Positions 35,794-44,511 of a stretch of 64,000 bases of DNA are shown in pieces. The notes under the pieces were generated by a model. That model had not been told where the DNA came from. It saw only the letters and a program-made list of their open reading frames with translations, and made no database searches. Position 1 is the first letter of the stretch. Each line of letters begins with the position of its first letter. The DNA is taken from NCBI RefSeq assembly GCF_013314975.1, contig NZ_JABTYH010000002.1, positions 186,001 through 250,000 on the forward strand, in the 5' to 3' direction. The position numbers were made by a program, and so were the translations under genes. The DNA comes from Pseudarthrobacter oxydans. GTDB taxonomy: Bacteria; Actinomycetota; Actinomycetes; Actinomycetales; Micrococcaceae.

Positions 35794-36663
35794 ATGGCCA
35801 TCTTCATCGACCCGCCGCTGTGGCCTGCGCACGGAACCCACTTCTCCCACCTCGTTTCGGATGAGTCACTGGAGGAGCTGCACTTGTTCGCAGCCGCGGC
35901 GGGCATCCCCGAGCGGGCGTTCGACGGCGACCATTACGACGTCCCGGAGCGCCGCTTCGATGACCTGGTGGCTGCCGGTGCCGTTCCGGTCGAAGCCCGG
36001 ATCCTGGTCCGCACGCTGATCGCCAGCGGACTCCGCATCCCCGCGCGCCGGCGGAACAAGTCGTTGAAGGTTCCGCTGCTGAACCGCTGGAACGCCGTGA
36101 TGCCCGGCCACGACGCCCTCTTCCTGGACCTCCTGGACCGGTGGAGCGAGCCGCACCGCCGGTACCACGGCTGCACCCACCTGCTGTCCGTCCTCGAGTC
36201 CCTCGACCTGCTCACCGATCCCGCCGACCCGCCGCGCACGGTCCTGCTGGCGGCCTGGTTCCACGACGCCGTCTACCGCGGGGTGGCCGGCCAGGACGAG
36301 GAGGAGTCCGCCCGCCTCGCCGAAGACCGCCTGCAGGCGGCAGGCCTTCCGGAGGCTGAGGTGTGCGAGGTGGGACGGCTGGTCCGGCTGACCTCGGACC
36401 ACCGCCCGGACCAAGGGGACGACGACGGCGCCCTCCTCTGCGACGCCGACCTCTCCGTCCTTGGCGGGGAACCTGGGGAGTACGCGCGGTACGTTGCGGC
36501 CGTCCGCCAGGATTACGCGCACATTGGCGACGCTGACTTCGCCGCCGGGCGCACCGCCGTCGTGCGCCGCCTGCTGGAACTGGACCCGCTGTTCCACAGC
36601 GGCAGGGCACGGGAGCTGTGGCTGGATGCCGCGCACCGCAACTTGAAAGGCGAACTGGCGTGA
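35794..36663 (+). CDS. DUF4031 fused to a predicted HD-type phosphohydrolase
   Basis: A 289-residue two-domain protein. Residues ~1-85 are DUF4031 (MAIFIDPPLWPAHGTHFSHLVSD...). Residues ~95-285 resemble HD-type metal-dependent hydrolases (RRYHGCTHLL, AAWFHDAVY, DADLSVLG). DUF4031 is often a separate protein, so this is a fusion. TAGACT six bases upstream suggests a leaderless mRNA. The next gene overlaps its stop (GTGA). The substrate is unknown. Confidence 0.8.
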   Translation: MAIFIDPPLWPAHGTHFSHLVSDESLEELHLFAAAAGIPERAFDGDHYDVPERRFDDLVAAGAVPVEARILVRTLIASGLRIPARRRNKSLKVPLLNRWNAVMPGHDALFLDLLDRWSEPHRRYHGCTHLLSVLESLDLLTDPADPPRTVLLAAWFHDAVYRGVAGQDEEESARLAEDRLQAAGLPEAEVCEVGRLVRLTSDHRPDQGDDDGALLCDADLSVLGGEPGEYARYVAAVRQDYAHIGDADFAAGRTAVVRRLLELDPLFHSGRARELWLDAAHRNLKGELA

Positions 36664-37469
36664 ACGCATCCACCTCCAACCCCCGCCACACCATGACGGC
36701 AAGCGCGGCGCACCGGCAGCTGCCCTCCGCCGTCCGGATGGAGTGGGGGCTCGACGGCGCCAGGACAGTAGCGTCCGGCGCGGACCTTGCCGTGGTGGTG
36801 GACGTCCTGTCCTTCAGCACCTGCGTCAGCGTCGCCCTGGACCGCGGAGCGGAAGTTTTCCCCTTTCCGTGGAAGGACACCGGCGCTGAGGACTTCGCCG
36901 CACGCCACGGCGCGCACCTGGCAGGTCCCCGCGACGGGGGCGGACTCAGCCTCTCCCCCGCAAGCTTCCGGGCCGCGGCATCCCTGGACCGGGTGGTCCT
37001 GCCGTCGCCCAACGGCTCCGCGCTCTGCCACGAACTGGCCCGCGAAGTCCCCCTGGTGGCCGCCGTGAGCCTCCGCAACGCTGCCGCCACCGCCGAGTGG
37101 GTGGCCGCCAACCTCCCCGCGGATGCCGTCATCGCAGTGATTGCCGCCGGCGAGCGCTGGCCCGGCGGCGGACTCCGGCCAGCCGTGGAGGACCAGATCG
37201 GCGCGGGCGCGTTCATCGCCGGCCTGGTGGCCGCGGGCAAGGGCGGGTACGAGCCGGAGGACGGCCGGCACGGCTACTCGCCGGAGGCTGTAGCGGCCAT
37301 GGCCGCCTTTGAAGCCGCCGAGCCGCGCCTCCGCGAGATGCTCCACGGCTGTTCCAGCGGCCGCGAGCTGGCCGGCGGCGGCTACGGGGCGGACGTCGAT
37401 ATCGCCGCCGAACTGGACGACAGCGACGCCGTGGCCCTCCTGGTCAACGGGGTGTTCAGTCCGCGCTGA
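36660..37469 (+). CDS. 2-phosphosulfolactate phosphatase family protein (ComB-like)
   Basis: A 269-residue ComB-like protein with VVVDVLSFSTCVSVALDRG, LPSPNGSALCHEL and IAVIAAGERWPGGGLRPAVEDQIGAGA, the family core. In archaea ComB acts in coenzyme M synthesis. Actinobacterial homologues probably act on another phosphoester, so the exact substrate is uncertain. GTG 36660 overlaps the HD-type gene by GTGA, implying a shared unit. Confidence 0.8.
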   Translation: MNASTSNPRHTMTASAAHRQLPSAVRMEWGLDGARTVASGADLAVVVDVLSFSTCVSVALDRGAEVFPFPWKDTGAEDFAARHGAHLAGPRDGGGLSLSPASFRAAASLDRVVLPSPNGSALCHELAREVPLVAAVSLRNAAATAEWVAANLPADAVIAVIAAGERWPGGGLRPAVEDQIGAGAFIAGLVAAGKGGYEPEDGRHGYSPEAVAAMAAFEAAEPRLREMLHGCSSGRELAGGGYGADVDIAAELDDSDAVALLVNGVFSPR

Positions 37470-37554
37470 CGAATGCCGTCCGCCGGGACCGGTGGTGCGG
37501 GGCTTCTCCGGCTGAACCTTTACGGCTGCCGCGCCCGGGTGCAACACTGCTCGG

Positions 37555-37941
37555 ATGACTGTGCGCATCCAGGCCCTCTGCATCGATTCCACCAACCCGC
37601 AGGTACCTGCCGGCTTCTGGGAACGGGCCCTGGGCTGGCGTCGGACCTACGAGGCAGACGATGAAATCGTGCTCGAACCACCGGCGGGCAGCCCGGAGGA
37701 CGGCGTGGTCCCGGACCTGCTGTTCCTTAGGGTGCCCGAGCGCAAGGAGGCCAAAAACCGGCTGCACCTGGACCTCCGGCCCGAGGACCGGGACGCGGAA
37801 GTGGCACGGCTGGAAGGCCTGGGCGCCATGCGCGTGGACGTGGGCCAGGGCCCGGACGTTACCTGGGTGGTGATGGCTGATCCGGACGGCAACGAGTTCT
37901 GCGTGCTGCGCGCCCTGCGGCCGGACGAGGCTGCCGGCTGA
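37555..37941 (+). CDS. VOC-superfamily (glyoxalase-like) protein
   Basis: A 128-residue protein of the vicinal-oxygen-chelate fold: CIDSTNPQVPAGFWERALGW, KNRLHLDLRPEDRDAEVARL and ADPDGNEFCVLRA are typical of the glyoxalase-like family. His and Glu in these motifs are candidate metal ligands. The substrate is unknown. AACACT lies six bases before the ATG. Confidence 0.85.
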   Translation: MTVRIQALCIDSTNPQVPAGFWERALGWRRTYEADDEIVLEPPAGSPEDGVVPDLLFLRVPERKEAKNRLHLDLRPEDRDAEVARLEGLGAMRVDVGQGPDVTWVVMADPDGNEFCVLRALRPDEAAG

Positions 37942-37991
37942 GCTGGTTGCCCGACGCGTGCCCGTCTACGGGCAGGCCGACGCGTGTCCGT

Positions 37992-38393
37992 CTACCGGTA
38001 GGTGGAGACGAACGGCTGGCTGGTGGGCACGATCTGCTTGCCCAGCGGCATCAGGGACACCGGGATGAGCTTCAGGTTGGCGATGGCCAGCGGGATGCCG
38101 ATGATGGTGACCGCCATGGCAAAAGCGGTGACCACGTGCCCGATCGCTATCCAGACGCCTGCCACCAGGAGCCAGATCACGTTCCCCAGCAGCGGGAAGA
38201 CGCCGGTGCCGCCGGGCTTGTCCACCACGGTCCGGCCGAAGGGCCAGAGGGTATAGGCGGCGATCCGGAACGAGGCGATGCCCCACGGGATGGTGATGAC
38301 CAGCAGGCAGCAGATGACACCGGCAGCGAAATATCCGAGCGCGAGCCAGAACCCGCCAAAAACCAGCCAGATGATGTTGAGCAGTGTCTTCAT
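37992..38393 (-). CDS. YccF domain-containing inner membrane protein
   Basis: A 133-residue protein with two tandem YccF repeats, each containing a TM helix and a conserved IPWGIASFRIA or IPLAIANLKL motif. It is an inner-membrane protein of unknown function. GACAAT lies six bases before the ATG, so it is probably leaderless. It is convergent with the VOC gene. Confidence 0.9.
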   Translation of the reverse strand: MKTLLNIIWLVFGGFWLALGYFAAGVICCLLVITIPWGIASFRIAAYTLWPFGRTVVDKPGGTGVFPLLGNVIWLLVAGVWIAIGHVVTAFAMAVTIIGIPLAIANLKLIPVSLMPLGKQIVPTSQPFVSTYR

Positions 38394-38475
38394 TCATCCA
38401 TTGTCCCCTGCGTCCGCCGGCACACAGCTCAGGGACTTCCCTGAGGCGCCCCTGAACCGGCTCCCGCCGCATCGC

Positions 38476-39087
38476 CTAGACCGTGGACTCGGCTTTCGCC
38501 GCATGCACGAAGGCGCGGACCTTGGCCAGGTCCTTGACACCGCGGGATGCCTCAACACCGGAGGAAACGTCCACGCCCCAGGCGTGGGCGGCAGCTGAAG
38601 CCTTCCCCACGTTCTCCGGGTCCAGGCCGCCGGCCAGCAGCCAGCTGCGTCCCTGCAGGGCAGGGAGGCCGGCCACCGAACCGTAGTCCCAGGCCTCGCC
38701 AGAACCGGGAACGGCGGCGTCGATCAGGAGCAGGTCCTCGCCCCAGTCCTCCAGTTCCTCGGGCGTGGCACTCAGGGTGACGGCCCTGACCAGCTTCATC
38801 CCGGCGTCGTGCACGGTGGCAACGTCCTCGCGGGTGCGCGTGCCGTGCAGCTGGATCCATTCCAGCCCGGCGGCGCGGGCAATGGCCACGGCGTCAACAA
38901 CGGGCTCGTCGCGGAATACGCCGATCGGCAAAACCCGTTCCGGGACCTCGGCCAGCAGGGCCGATGCCTGCGAGGGCGAGACCACGCGGGGGCTGGCGGT
39001 GAGGACGAAACCCACCGCATCCGCTCCCGCGGCCACCGCTTCGCGAACAGATTCCGGCGTGCTGAGACCACACACTTTGACGAACAT
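38476..39087 (-). CDS. trpF: phosphoribosylanthranilate isomerase
   Basis: A 203-residue TIM barrel that isomerises PRA to CdRP in tryptophan synthesis. The catalytic Cys is in MFVKVCGLST and Asp in LLIDAAVPGSGEAWDYG; GGLDPENV and GVDVSSGVE form the phosphate site. AAGGAG precedes ATG 39087. An upstream extension of the same frame has no SD and is rejected. It is not next to other trp genes here. Confidence 0.95.
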   Translation of the reverse strand: MFVKVCGLSTPESVREAVAAGADAVGFVLTASPRVVSPSQASALLAEVPERVLPIGVFRDEPVVDAVAIARAAGLEWIQLHGTRTREDVATVHDAGMKLVRAVTLSATPEELEDWGEDLLLIDAAVPGSGEAWDYGSVAGLPALQGRSWLLAGGLDPENVGKASAAAHAWGVDVSSGVEASRGVKDLAKVRAFVHAAKAESTV

Positions 39088-39208
39088 TCCCGGCTCCTTC
39101 AGGCTGTTTTCGTGTTGTCCCCCCGGAGGAGAGTAGCAGGGAAGGATGGGAGCTGCCGACACCCTGCCGCCTGCACACCGCCGCCGGGCGGGCAACTAGG
39201 CTGAACAG

Positions 39209-39817
39209 ATGGAGATCATCCGCTTTGCCGACCTTAAACCTGAACCGTGGCGCAACGGCGGTGGGGTAACACGCCAGATCGCGGGCCATTCCGGCGTCGG
39301 CTCCGGACACGACGGCGGGTGGGACTGGCGGGTCAGCATCGCCGAGGTGGGCAAGGCCGGGGAGTTCTCGCCGTTTCCCGGAATGGAGCGGGTGCTCACC
39401 GTGGTTGAAGGCGAGCTCCTGCTGCTTACCGTGGATGGCGCTGAACATCCCCTCGAAAAGTACCGCGCGTTCCGGTTCCCCGGCGGGGCCGAGACCACCT
39501 GCGCCCTCCCCACGGGGGACGTCCGCAACCTCAACGTCATCACCCGGGCCGGGAAGTACAAGGGCTTTACGTCCATCATTGAGCTCTCGAAGAAACGGGC
39601 CCATCCCCTTTTCGCCGGCCAACTGGGCGTCCTGCTGCAGGGCCAGGCGACTGCCTCTTCCCCTGCCGCCCCTGGCGCTGCCTCTGCCGGGTCCGGGGCG
39701 CTGGGGCCGGTGGCCCTGGACCGCTACGACGCAGTGGTGGGCTCGGACAGCGGTTCCCCGGAGGTCCTGGGCCGCGGCTTCCTGGCCGTTGTGTCCATCG
39801 ATGAAATTACTGGCTGA
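39209..39817 (+). CDS. HutD/Ves family protein
   Basis: A 202-residue cupin-like HutD family protein (LKPEPWRNGGGVTRQIA, DWRVSIAEVGKAGEFSPFPG, RVLTVVEGELLLL, GDVRNLNVITR). HutD proteins have been linked to histidine utilisation in pseudomonads, but no hut genes lie here. TAGGCT six bases before the ATG indicates a leaderless transcript. Its last 11 bases overlap the convergent Gfo/Idh gene. Confidence 0.85.
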   Translation: MEIIRFADLKPEPWRNGGGVTRQIAGHSGVGSGHDGGWDWRVSIAEVGKAGEFSPFPGMERVLTVVEGELLLLTVDGAEHPLEKYRAFRFPGGAETTCALPTGDVRNLNVITRAGKYKGFTSIIELSKKRAHPLFAGQLGVLLQGQATASSPAAPGAASAGSGALGPVALDRYDAVVGSDSGSPEVLGRGFLAVVSIDEITG

Positions 39818-41150
39818 GGCTGAAGCGCCCGACGTCCACTACGGCATGGTTCCGGCGCGCTTCCTCGGCGGCGAAGACGGCGGCGTGGCTGACCAGGGAC
39901 TCGTCCAGTCCGGACACCACTCCTGACCAGTCCCCGCCGGCGAGCGCCGCAACCCAGGCGGAGATGAGGCCGCGGTCGCCGCCTTCGTGCTTTTCGCCCC
40001 GGACCTGCGGCACGGCGGCGGGCACGGGGTGGACAGTTGTTGATCCGGTCAGGAAGTCGTAGACGGAGATGGCTCCGGCTTCGATGGTGATCTCTCCGTG
40101 GCTGCCGAAGATGCGGGTCCGCCGGGGGCCCGCGGCGGTGAAGGCCGTGGCGGTGAACGCGGCGGTTGTGCCGTCCTCGTATTCGATGTTCACCACCTGG
40201 TGGTCCACGACGTCGTTGTCCGAGAAATAGACGCAGCGGCCGTAGGGGCCCGTGGCCAGGGCGTGCAGCAGTGATTCGGGGGTGCCACCCGGATCCACGA
40301 CGTCGGCGAAGTACGCCCGTGCCGGGTCCGGCCTGCCGCCGTTCGATGGCCGCCCGGCGCCGTAGATCTTCAGTGCGGAGTAGGGGCAGCTTGGTTCAGC
40401 CGGGCAGTCGGTGCAGCGCCGGGTTGCGCCTTCCGGCGCCCCCTCGGGACGGAAGTGGGCCAGCTGCCCGAAGGAGGATACCCGCAGGGGCCTGCTGCCG
40501 ATGATGAAGGAGAGCCAGTCGACGTCGTGCGTGCACTTGGCCAGCAGGAACGGACTTGATTTCTCCTCGCGGCGCCAGTTCCCGCGGACGTAGGAATGCG
40601 CGAAGTGCCAGAACCCAACGGGCTCCAGGTGCTGGACGGAGATAATGCGGCCAACTGCCCCGCCGGCCAGGAGTTGCTTGAGCAGTGCCGTCAGCGGGGT
40701 GTAGCGCAGCACGTGGCAGACCGTTGCCCTGGTGCCGGTTTCACGGCTGAGGCGGTCAAGTTCGGCGCAGCCTGCGGGGTCGGCGGCGACGGGTTTTTCC
40801 AGGAGGATCTGGTAGCCGTGGGCTGCGGCTGCTGCGAAGGGGCCCGCATGTTCACGGTCCGGTGTGGCGATGATGATGCCGTCGGCGGGCAGGCGGCCGG
40901 CCAGCATCGCCTGCCAGTTGTCGAAAACCCCGTTGTCCGGGACACCGAGTTCCTTCGCCAGGGGGCCGCGCAGCTCGGCGCGCGGCTCGGCAAGGCCCAC
41001 CACGGTGGCCCGGCCGGTGGCGGCGGCGAGGCGGGCGTACGCGGCGCCCCTGGCTCCGGCGCCGGCGATGAGGAGGCGCACCGTGCCTGCGTGCCTGCCG
41101 GCCGCGCTGTCGCCGTCGTTTACGGGGAGCCCCTGCGGCAGGGCGCCCAC
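39807..41150 (-). CDS. Gfo/Idh/MocA family oxidoreductase
   Basis: A 447-residue dehydrogenase. The N-terminal Rossmann fold (LLIAGAGARGAAYARLA) carries the EKPVA motif, and the C-terminal half-barrel includes CTHDVDWLSFIIG. A Cys cluster CTDCPAEPSCPYSALKI, seen in some family members, could bind metal. It starts (GTG) three bases after the GH63-like gene and is last in the glycoside operon. A role oxidising the released sugar or glycerate part is plausible but inferred. Confidence 0.88.
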   Translation of the reverse strand: MGALPQGLPVNDGDSAAGRHAGTVRLLIAGAGARGAAYARLAAATGRATVVGLAEPRAELRGPLAKELGVPDNGVFDNWQAMLAGRLPADGIIIATPDREHAGPFAAAAAHGYQILLEKPVAADPAGCAELDRLSRETGTRATVCHVLRYTPLTALLKQLLAGGAVGRIISVQHLEPVGFWHFAHSYVRGNWRREEKSSPFLLAKCTHDVDWLSFIIGSRPLRVSSFGQLAHFRPEGAPEGATRRCTDCPAEPSCPYSALKIYGAGRPSNGGRPDPARAYFADVVDPGGTPESLLHALATGPYGRCVYFSDNDVVDHQVVNIEYEDGTTAAFTATAFTAAGPRRTRIFGSHGEITIEAGAISVYDFLTGSTTVHPVPAAVPQVRGEKHEGGDRGLISAWVAALAGGDWSGVVSGLDESLVSHAAVFAAEEARRNHAVVDVGRFSLSQ

Positions 41151-41153
41151 GGG

Positions 41154-42518
41154 TCAGCCGTTCCCGGGATCGGCAAGCCATTCCAGTGCCACGGCCGCTG
41201 TCCACGACTGGTCCATGCTGCCCAGCGGTTCACCGGTGAAGGGTTCGTAGTACTCACCGAAGTGGCCCTCCATGAGCTGGGCGAGGGAGGCCTCGCGCAG
41301 TTGGTGGTAGCGCTTCCCGTCGCCGCGCCTGCGCAGGCAGTGGGCCAGGTACCAGTTCATCACCGGCCACACCGGTCCCCGCCAGTACTGCCGGGGCTTC
41401 AATCCTTCGTACGTGGTGGACGTGGAGGCCGGGAGCGGGAAGGCCAGGCGAGGGTCTCCGGTCCAGTCCGGCCCCTCGAAGATCTCCAGTTGCCTGTCGA
41501 GGAGGGCCTGGTCCGCGGTGGAAACCAGGGGTGCGAACCCGGCGATGGTGGGCGGTCCAATCCATTCGCCCGTCAGCACATCCCTGTCCCGCGCCAGTCC
41601 GGTCTCCGCATTCACGGTCGCGTCGACGCCGTCGCGGAATTCCCTGGCCCACTGCCGCAGCTGGGGCGCTTCCTCGGGCAGGCCGAATTGTTCAGCCAGC
41701 ACGGCAAGGTCCTCGCTGGCCGCGGCAAAGATCGCCGACATGAAGACATCCTTGACCTGGAAGGACATCACCGCCGGCAGCCGGGCGTCGTCGAACCCCA
41801 CGTCGGCCATCTGCTGCACCAGCCACAGGTAGCGGCTGTACTCCTCGTCGCTGGGACGCTGGCTGTGGTCGGTGACCTTGAGCGTGTCCGTGCGGACAAA
41901 GGGCTCCATGTTGCCGGGCTGGACCCTGGAGTACGGGCCGTCGAAACGCGGCGAGTTGTCCATCCCGGACTCCCAGCCGTGGTAGATGGTGAGCAGGCCC
42001 GAGCCGTCCCCGCCGCGGGCGCTCCGGAGCCAGGCGTGCCAGTCGATCCAGTGCGGCAGGGTCCGCCGGGTGAATTCCTCCGCGAGCCTGGCATCCTCGC
42101 CGCCGGCCGCCGTCGCGCGTTCCACGATGCGGCGCAGCATGGTGGCGTGGACCGGCGGCTGGCAGATCCCGCTGGACTGCACGCCCTCCGGCGAAACGCC
42201 GCGGGTCCCCCAACGGTCCACGTCGGGGAAGTAGCCGGGGACGTCGGAGAACACGATGTGCGGGATCATCCCGCTCTTCCACTGCGCGGCCACGAGGTAG
42301 TCCAGCTCCTGCAGGGCGCGGGCCACGCTCACGGTGGAGAGGCCGGTGGCCACGAAGGCGGCATCCCAGCTCCACATGTGCGGGTAGAGGTTCGGCGCCG
42401 CCGTGACCATGGTGCCGATGTCGTTGGCTGCCAGGACGTCCCTTGCCCGGCTCCCCAGTTCCTCAAGGGTGCGGATTGGATAGCTGTCTCCGCTGTTCCC
42501 TTCCGGCGCCTGGCTCAT
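41154..42518 (-). CDS. GH63-like hydrolase (glucosylglycerate/mannosylglycerate hydrolase type)
   Basis: A 454-residue (alpha/alpha)6-barrel protein resembling GH63 hydrolases: NLYPHMWSWDAAFVATGLS, YHGWESGMDNSPRFD and YWRGPVWPVMNWYLAHCL are typical of glucosylglycerate or mannosylglycerate hydrolases. It has no signal peptide, so it should act on substrate imported by the ABC system whose ATPase overlaps its start (ATGA). Compatible-solute glycosides fit, but other glucosides cannot be excluded. Confidence 0.82.
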   Translation of the reverse strand: MSQAPEGNSGDSYPIRTLEELGSRARDVLAANDIGTMVTAAPNLYPHMWSWDAAFVATGLSTVSVARALQELDYLVAAQWKSGMIPHIVFSDVPGYFPDVDRWGTRGVSPEGVQSSGICQPPVHATMLRRIVERATAAGGEDARLAEEFTRRTLPHWIDWHAWLRSARGGDGSGLLTIYHGWESGMDNSPRFDGPYSRVQPGNMEPFVRTDTLKVTDHSQRPSDEEYSRYLWLVQQMADVGFDDARLPAVMSFQVKDVFMSAIFAAASEDLAVLAEQFGLPEEAPQLRQWAREFRDGVDATVNAETGLARDRDVLTGEWIGPPTIAGFAPLVSTADQALLDRQLEIFEGPDWTGDPRLAFPLPASTSTTYEGLKPRQYWRGPVWPVMNWYLAHCLRRRGDGKRYHQLREASLAQLMEGHFGEYYEPFTGEPLGSMDQSWTAAVALEWLADPGNG

Positions 42519-43603
42519 GCCGTCAATCCAAGCTGGGTTTCCGTGTCGAAGAACCGGATTGCAGCCTGATCGAAGCGCAGCCCCACCTTTTCCCCCGAGG
42601 AGACCCGCACGGTGGAGGCCACCTGCACTTTGATGGTCTGCCCGCCCAGGTCCATGGTCAGCAGCGTGGCGTGTCCCAGCGGTTCCACCACTTCCACGGT
42701 GGCGTCCAGGGTTCCCGGCGTGCCGCGGTCCTCGAGATAGATGTTCTCCGCCCGGATTCCGACCATCACGGGAAGGCCGCCGGACCGGGCTGCGGAGCGG
42801 GCCAGGAATTCGGGGGCCTCGGTACTTTGGCCGGCGACTTCCAGGGCGCCCTGCTGGGTGACGCGGCCCTCCAGGAAGTTCATGGGCGGTGAACCGATGA
42901 ACCCTCCCACGAACCGGTCTGCGGGTTCCTCATAGACCGTGATGGGGTGGCCCAGCTGGGCGATCTGCCCCTTCTTCATCACGGCGACCCGGTCCGAGAG
43001 GCTCATGGCCTCCACCTGGTCATGGGTGACGTAAAGGGTGGTGGAGCCCAGCTGCTGGACGATCTTTTTCAGCTCCGCCCGGAAGTCGAGGCGCAGGAGC
43101 GCATCGAGGTTGGACAGGGGCTCGTCCATGAGCAGGACGTCGGCGTCCATGACGATGGCGCGTGCGACGGCGACGCGCTGCCGCTGCCCGCCCGACAGCT
43201 GGGCGGGATACCGGTCAAGGTAGGGGGTCAGCTGGAGCAGGTCCGCCGCCCACGCGACCTTCTTCTCCAGTTCGTCCCGGGGAACCTTCTTCATGACCAG
43301 GCCGAACCCGATGTTGGTGCGGACCTTCCGGTGCGGGAAGACGGCGTAGGACTGGAACACCATGGACAGGTTCCGGTCCTGCGGCGGCAGGTAAGTCACG
43401 TCCCTGCCGCCAATGGAGATGCTTCCCTCGTCCGGGAAGTCCAGTCCCGCCACCATGCGCAGCAGGGTGGTCTTTCCGCAGCCCGAAGGCCCCAGGAGCA
43501 CCATGAACTCGCCCTCGGCAACATCAAGGGAAACGTTGTTGGTGGCCAGCTCGGTGCTGCCCGGGTAGGTCTTCTTGAGACCCTTGATCGAGATGTCAGC
43601 CAT
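42515..43603 (-). CDS. carbohydrate ABC transporter ATP-binding protein (UgpC/MsmK type)
   Basis: A 362-residue ATPase with Walker A GPSGCGKTT, Q-loop (VFQSYAVFPHRKVRTN), signature LSGGQRQRV, Walker B LLMDEPLSNLD and switch His in VTHD. A C-terminal TOBE/OB regulatory domain (~240-362) is typical of MalK/UgpC. ATG 43603 has AGAGAGG upstream. It lies 23 bases after the permease gene and overlaps the hydrolase gene. Confidence 0.93.
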   Translation of the reverse strand: MADISIKGLKKTYPGSTELATNNVSLDVAEGEFMVLLGPSGCGKTTLLRMVAGLDFPDEGSISIGGRDVTYLPPQDRNLSMVFQSYAVFPHRKVRTNIGFGLVMKKVPRDELEKKVAWAADLLQLTPYLDRYPAQLSGGQRQRVAVARAIVMDADVLLMDEPLSNLDALLRLDFRAELKKIVQQLGSTTLYVTHDQVEAMSLSDRVAVMKKGQIAQLGHPITVYEEPADRFVGGFIGSPPMNFLEGRVTQQGALEVAGQSTEAPEFLARSAARSGGLPVMVGIRAENIYLEDRGTPGTLDATVEVVEPLGHATLLTMDLGGQTIKVQVASTVRVSSGEKVGLRFDQAAIRFFDTETQLGLTA

Positions 43604-43626
43604 GGAACAGCCTCTCTGGAACGCAC

Positions 43627-44511
43627 TCAGCGGATGGTGGAGCCCCACATGTTGGTGAGGTAGCGGCGCATGAAGAAGATGAAGATCAGTGCCGGGATCA
43701 CCAGCAGGAAGCCGCCGGCGAACCGGTAGGCCAGCGGTGACTCGGCGAGGGAACTGAGGACCTGGGCCGGCAGGGTGCGCTGGTTCAGGGTAAGGATCGA
43801 CGCTCCCAGCACCTCGTTCCAGGACATCACGAAGGTGAAGATCGAGGCCGCCGCGATGCCCGGGATGGCCATGGGCATGACCACCTTGAGGAAGGCCTGC
43901 ACCGGGCTGCAGCCGAAGATGCGGGCGGCTTCCTCGACGTCGCGCGGCACACCCAGGAACACCGAGGAGGTAATCAGGATGGTGGTGGGCAGTGCCAGTG
44001 CTGTGTGGAGCAGGACGACGGCCAGGACGCTGTCATACAGCCCGGTCTGGAGGAAGAGCTGGGCCAGCGGCACGGAAAGCACCACGATGGGCAGGGCCCG
44101 GGTGAAGAGCAGGAAGAGCTGGTACGGGTCCCTGCCGGGAAAGGCGAAACGCGCCACCGCGTAACCGGCCGGGACGCCGATGATCAGGGACAGCAGGAGC
44201 GTGAAGATGCCCACCTGGACGGAATTGATGAGGCCGCCCAGGATGCCCGTGGATTGCAGGAACGTCTGCATGGTCTCAAGGGAGAAGTTGTTCGGGATGA
44301 AGCTCAGCGGGAACTCCTGCAGGGCCGCCCTGCTGGAGGTGGCTGACAGGGCGATCAGGTAGATCGGCAGCGCCATGAAAAGCGTGATGAGGATGCAGCC
44401 CACCTGGAGCAGGATCCGGTTCCGGCGCCGTCTAGCCAGCGGCCTGCGGTCCACCTCCGGCGCTGGGCGGTCTGCCGGGGCCGTTGCCTTGTTGGTGGTG
44501 GCGTGGCTCAT
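43627..44511 (-). CDS. carbohydrate ABC transporter permease (MalG type)
   Basis: A 294-residue six-TM permease with the EAA motif EEAARIFGCSPVQAFLKVVMP. ATG 44511 overlaps the first permease by ATGA. The longer open frame further upstream overlaps that gene and is spurious. It is a partner of the MalF-type permease in the same operon. Confidence 0.93.
   Translation of the reverse strand: MSHATTNKATAPADRPAPEVDRRPLARRRRNRILLQVGCILITLFMALPIYLIALSATSSRAALQEFPLSFIPNNFSLETMQTFLQSTGILGGLINSVQVGIFTLLLSLIIGVPAGYAVARFAFPGRDPYQLFLLFTRALPIVVLSVPLAQLFLQTGLYDSVLAVVLLHTALALPTTILITSSVFLGVPRDVEEAARIFGCSPVQAFLKVVMPMAIPGIAAASIFTFVMSWNEVLGASILTLNQRTLPAQVLSSLAESPLAYRFAGGFLLVIPALIFIFFMRRYLTNMWGSTIR

Noticed and set aside
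40596..42569. Plus-strand open frame of about 650 codons opposite the Gfo/Idh and GH63-like genes
   Set aside because: Both minus-strand genes have clear domains and tight operon spacing; the plus frame has none.
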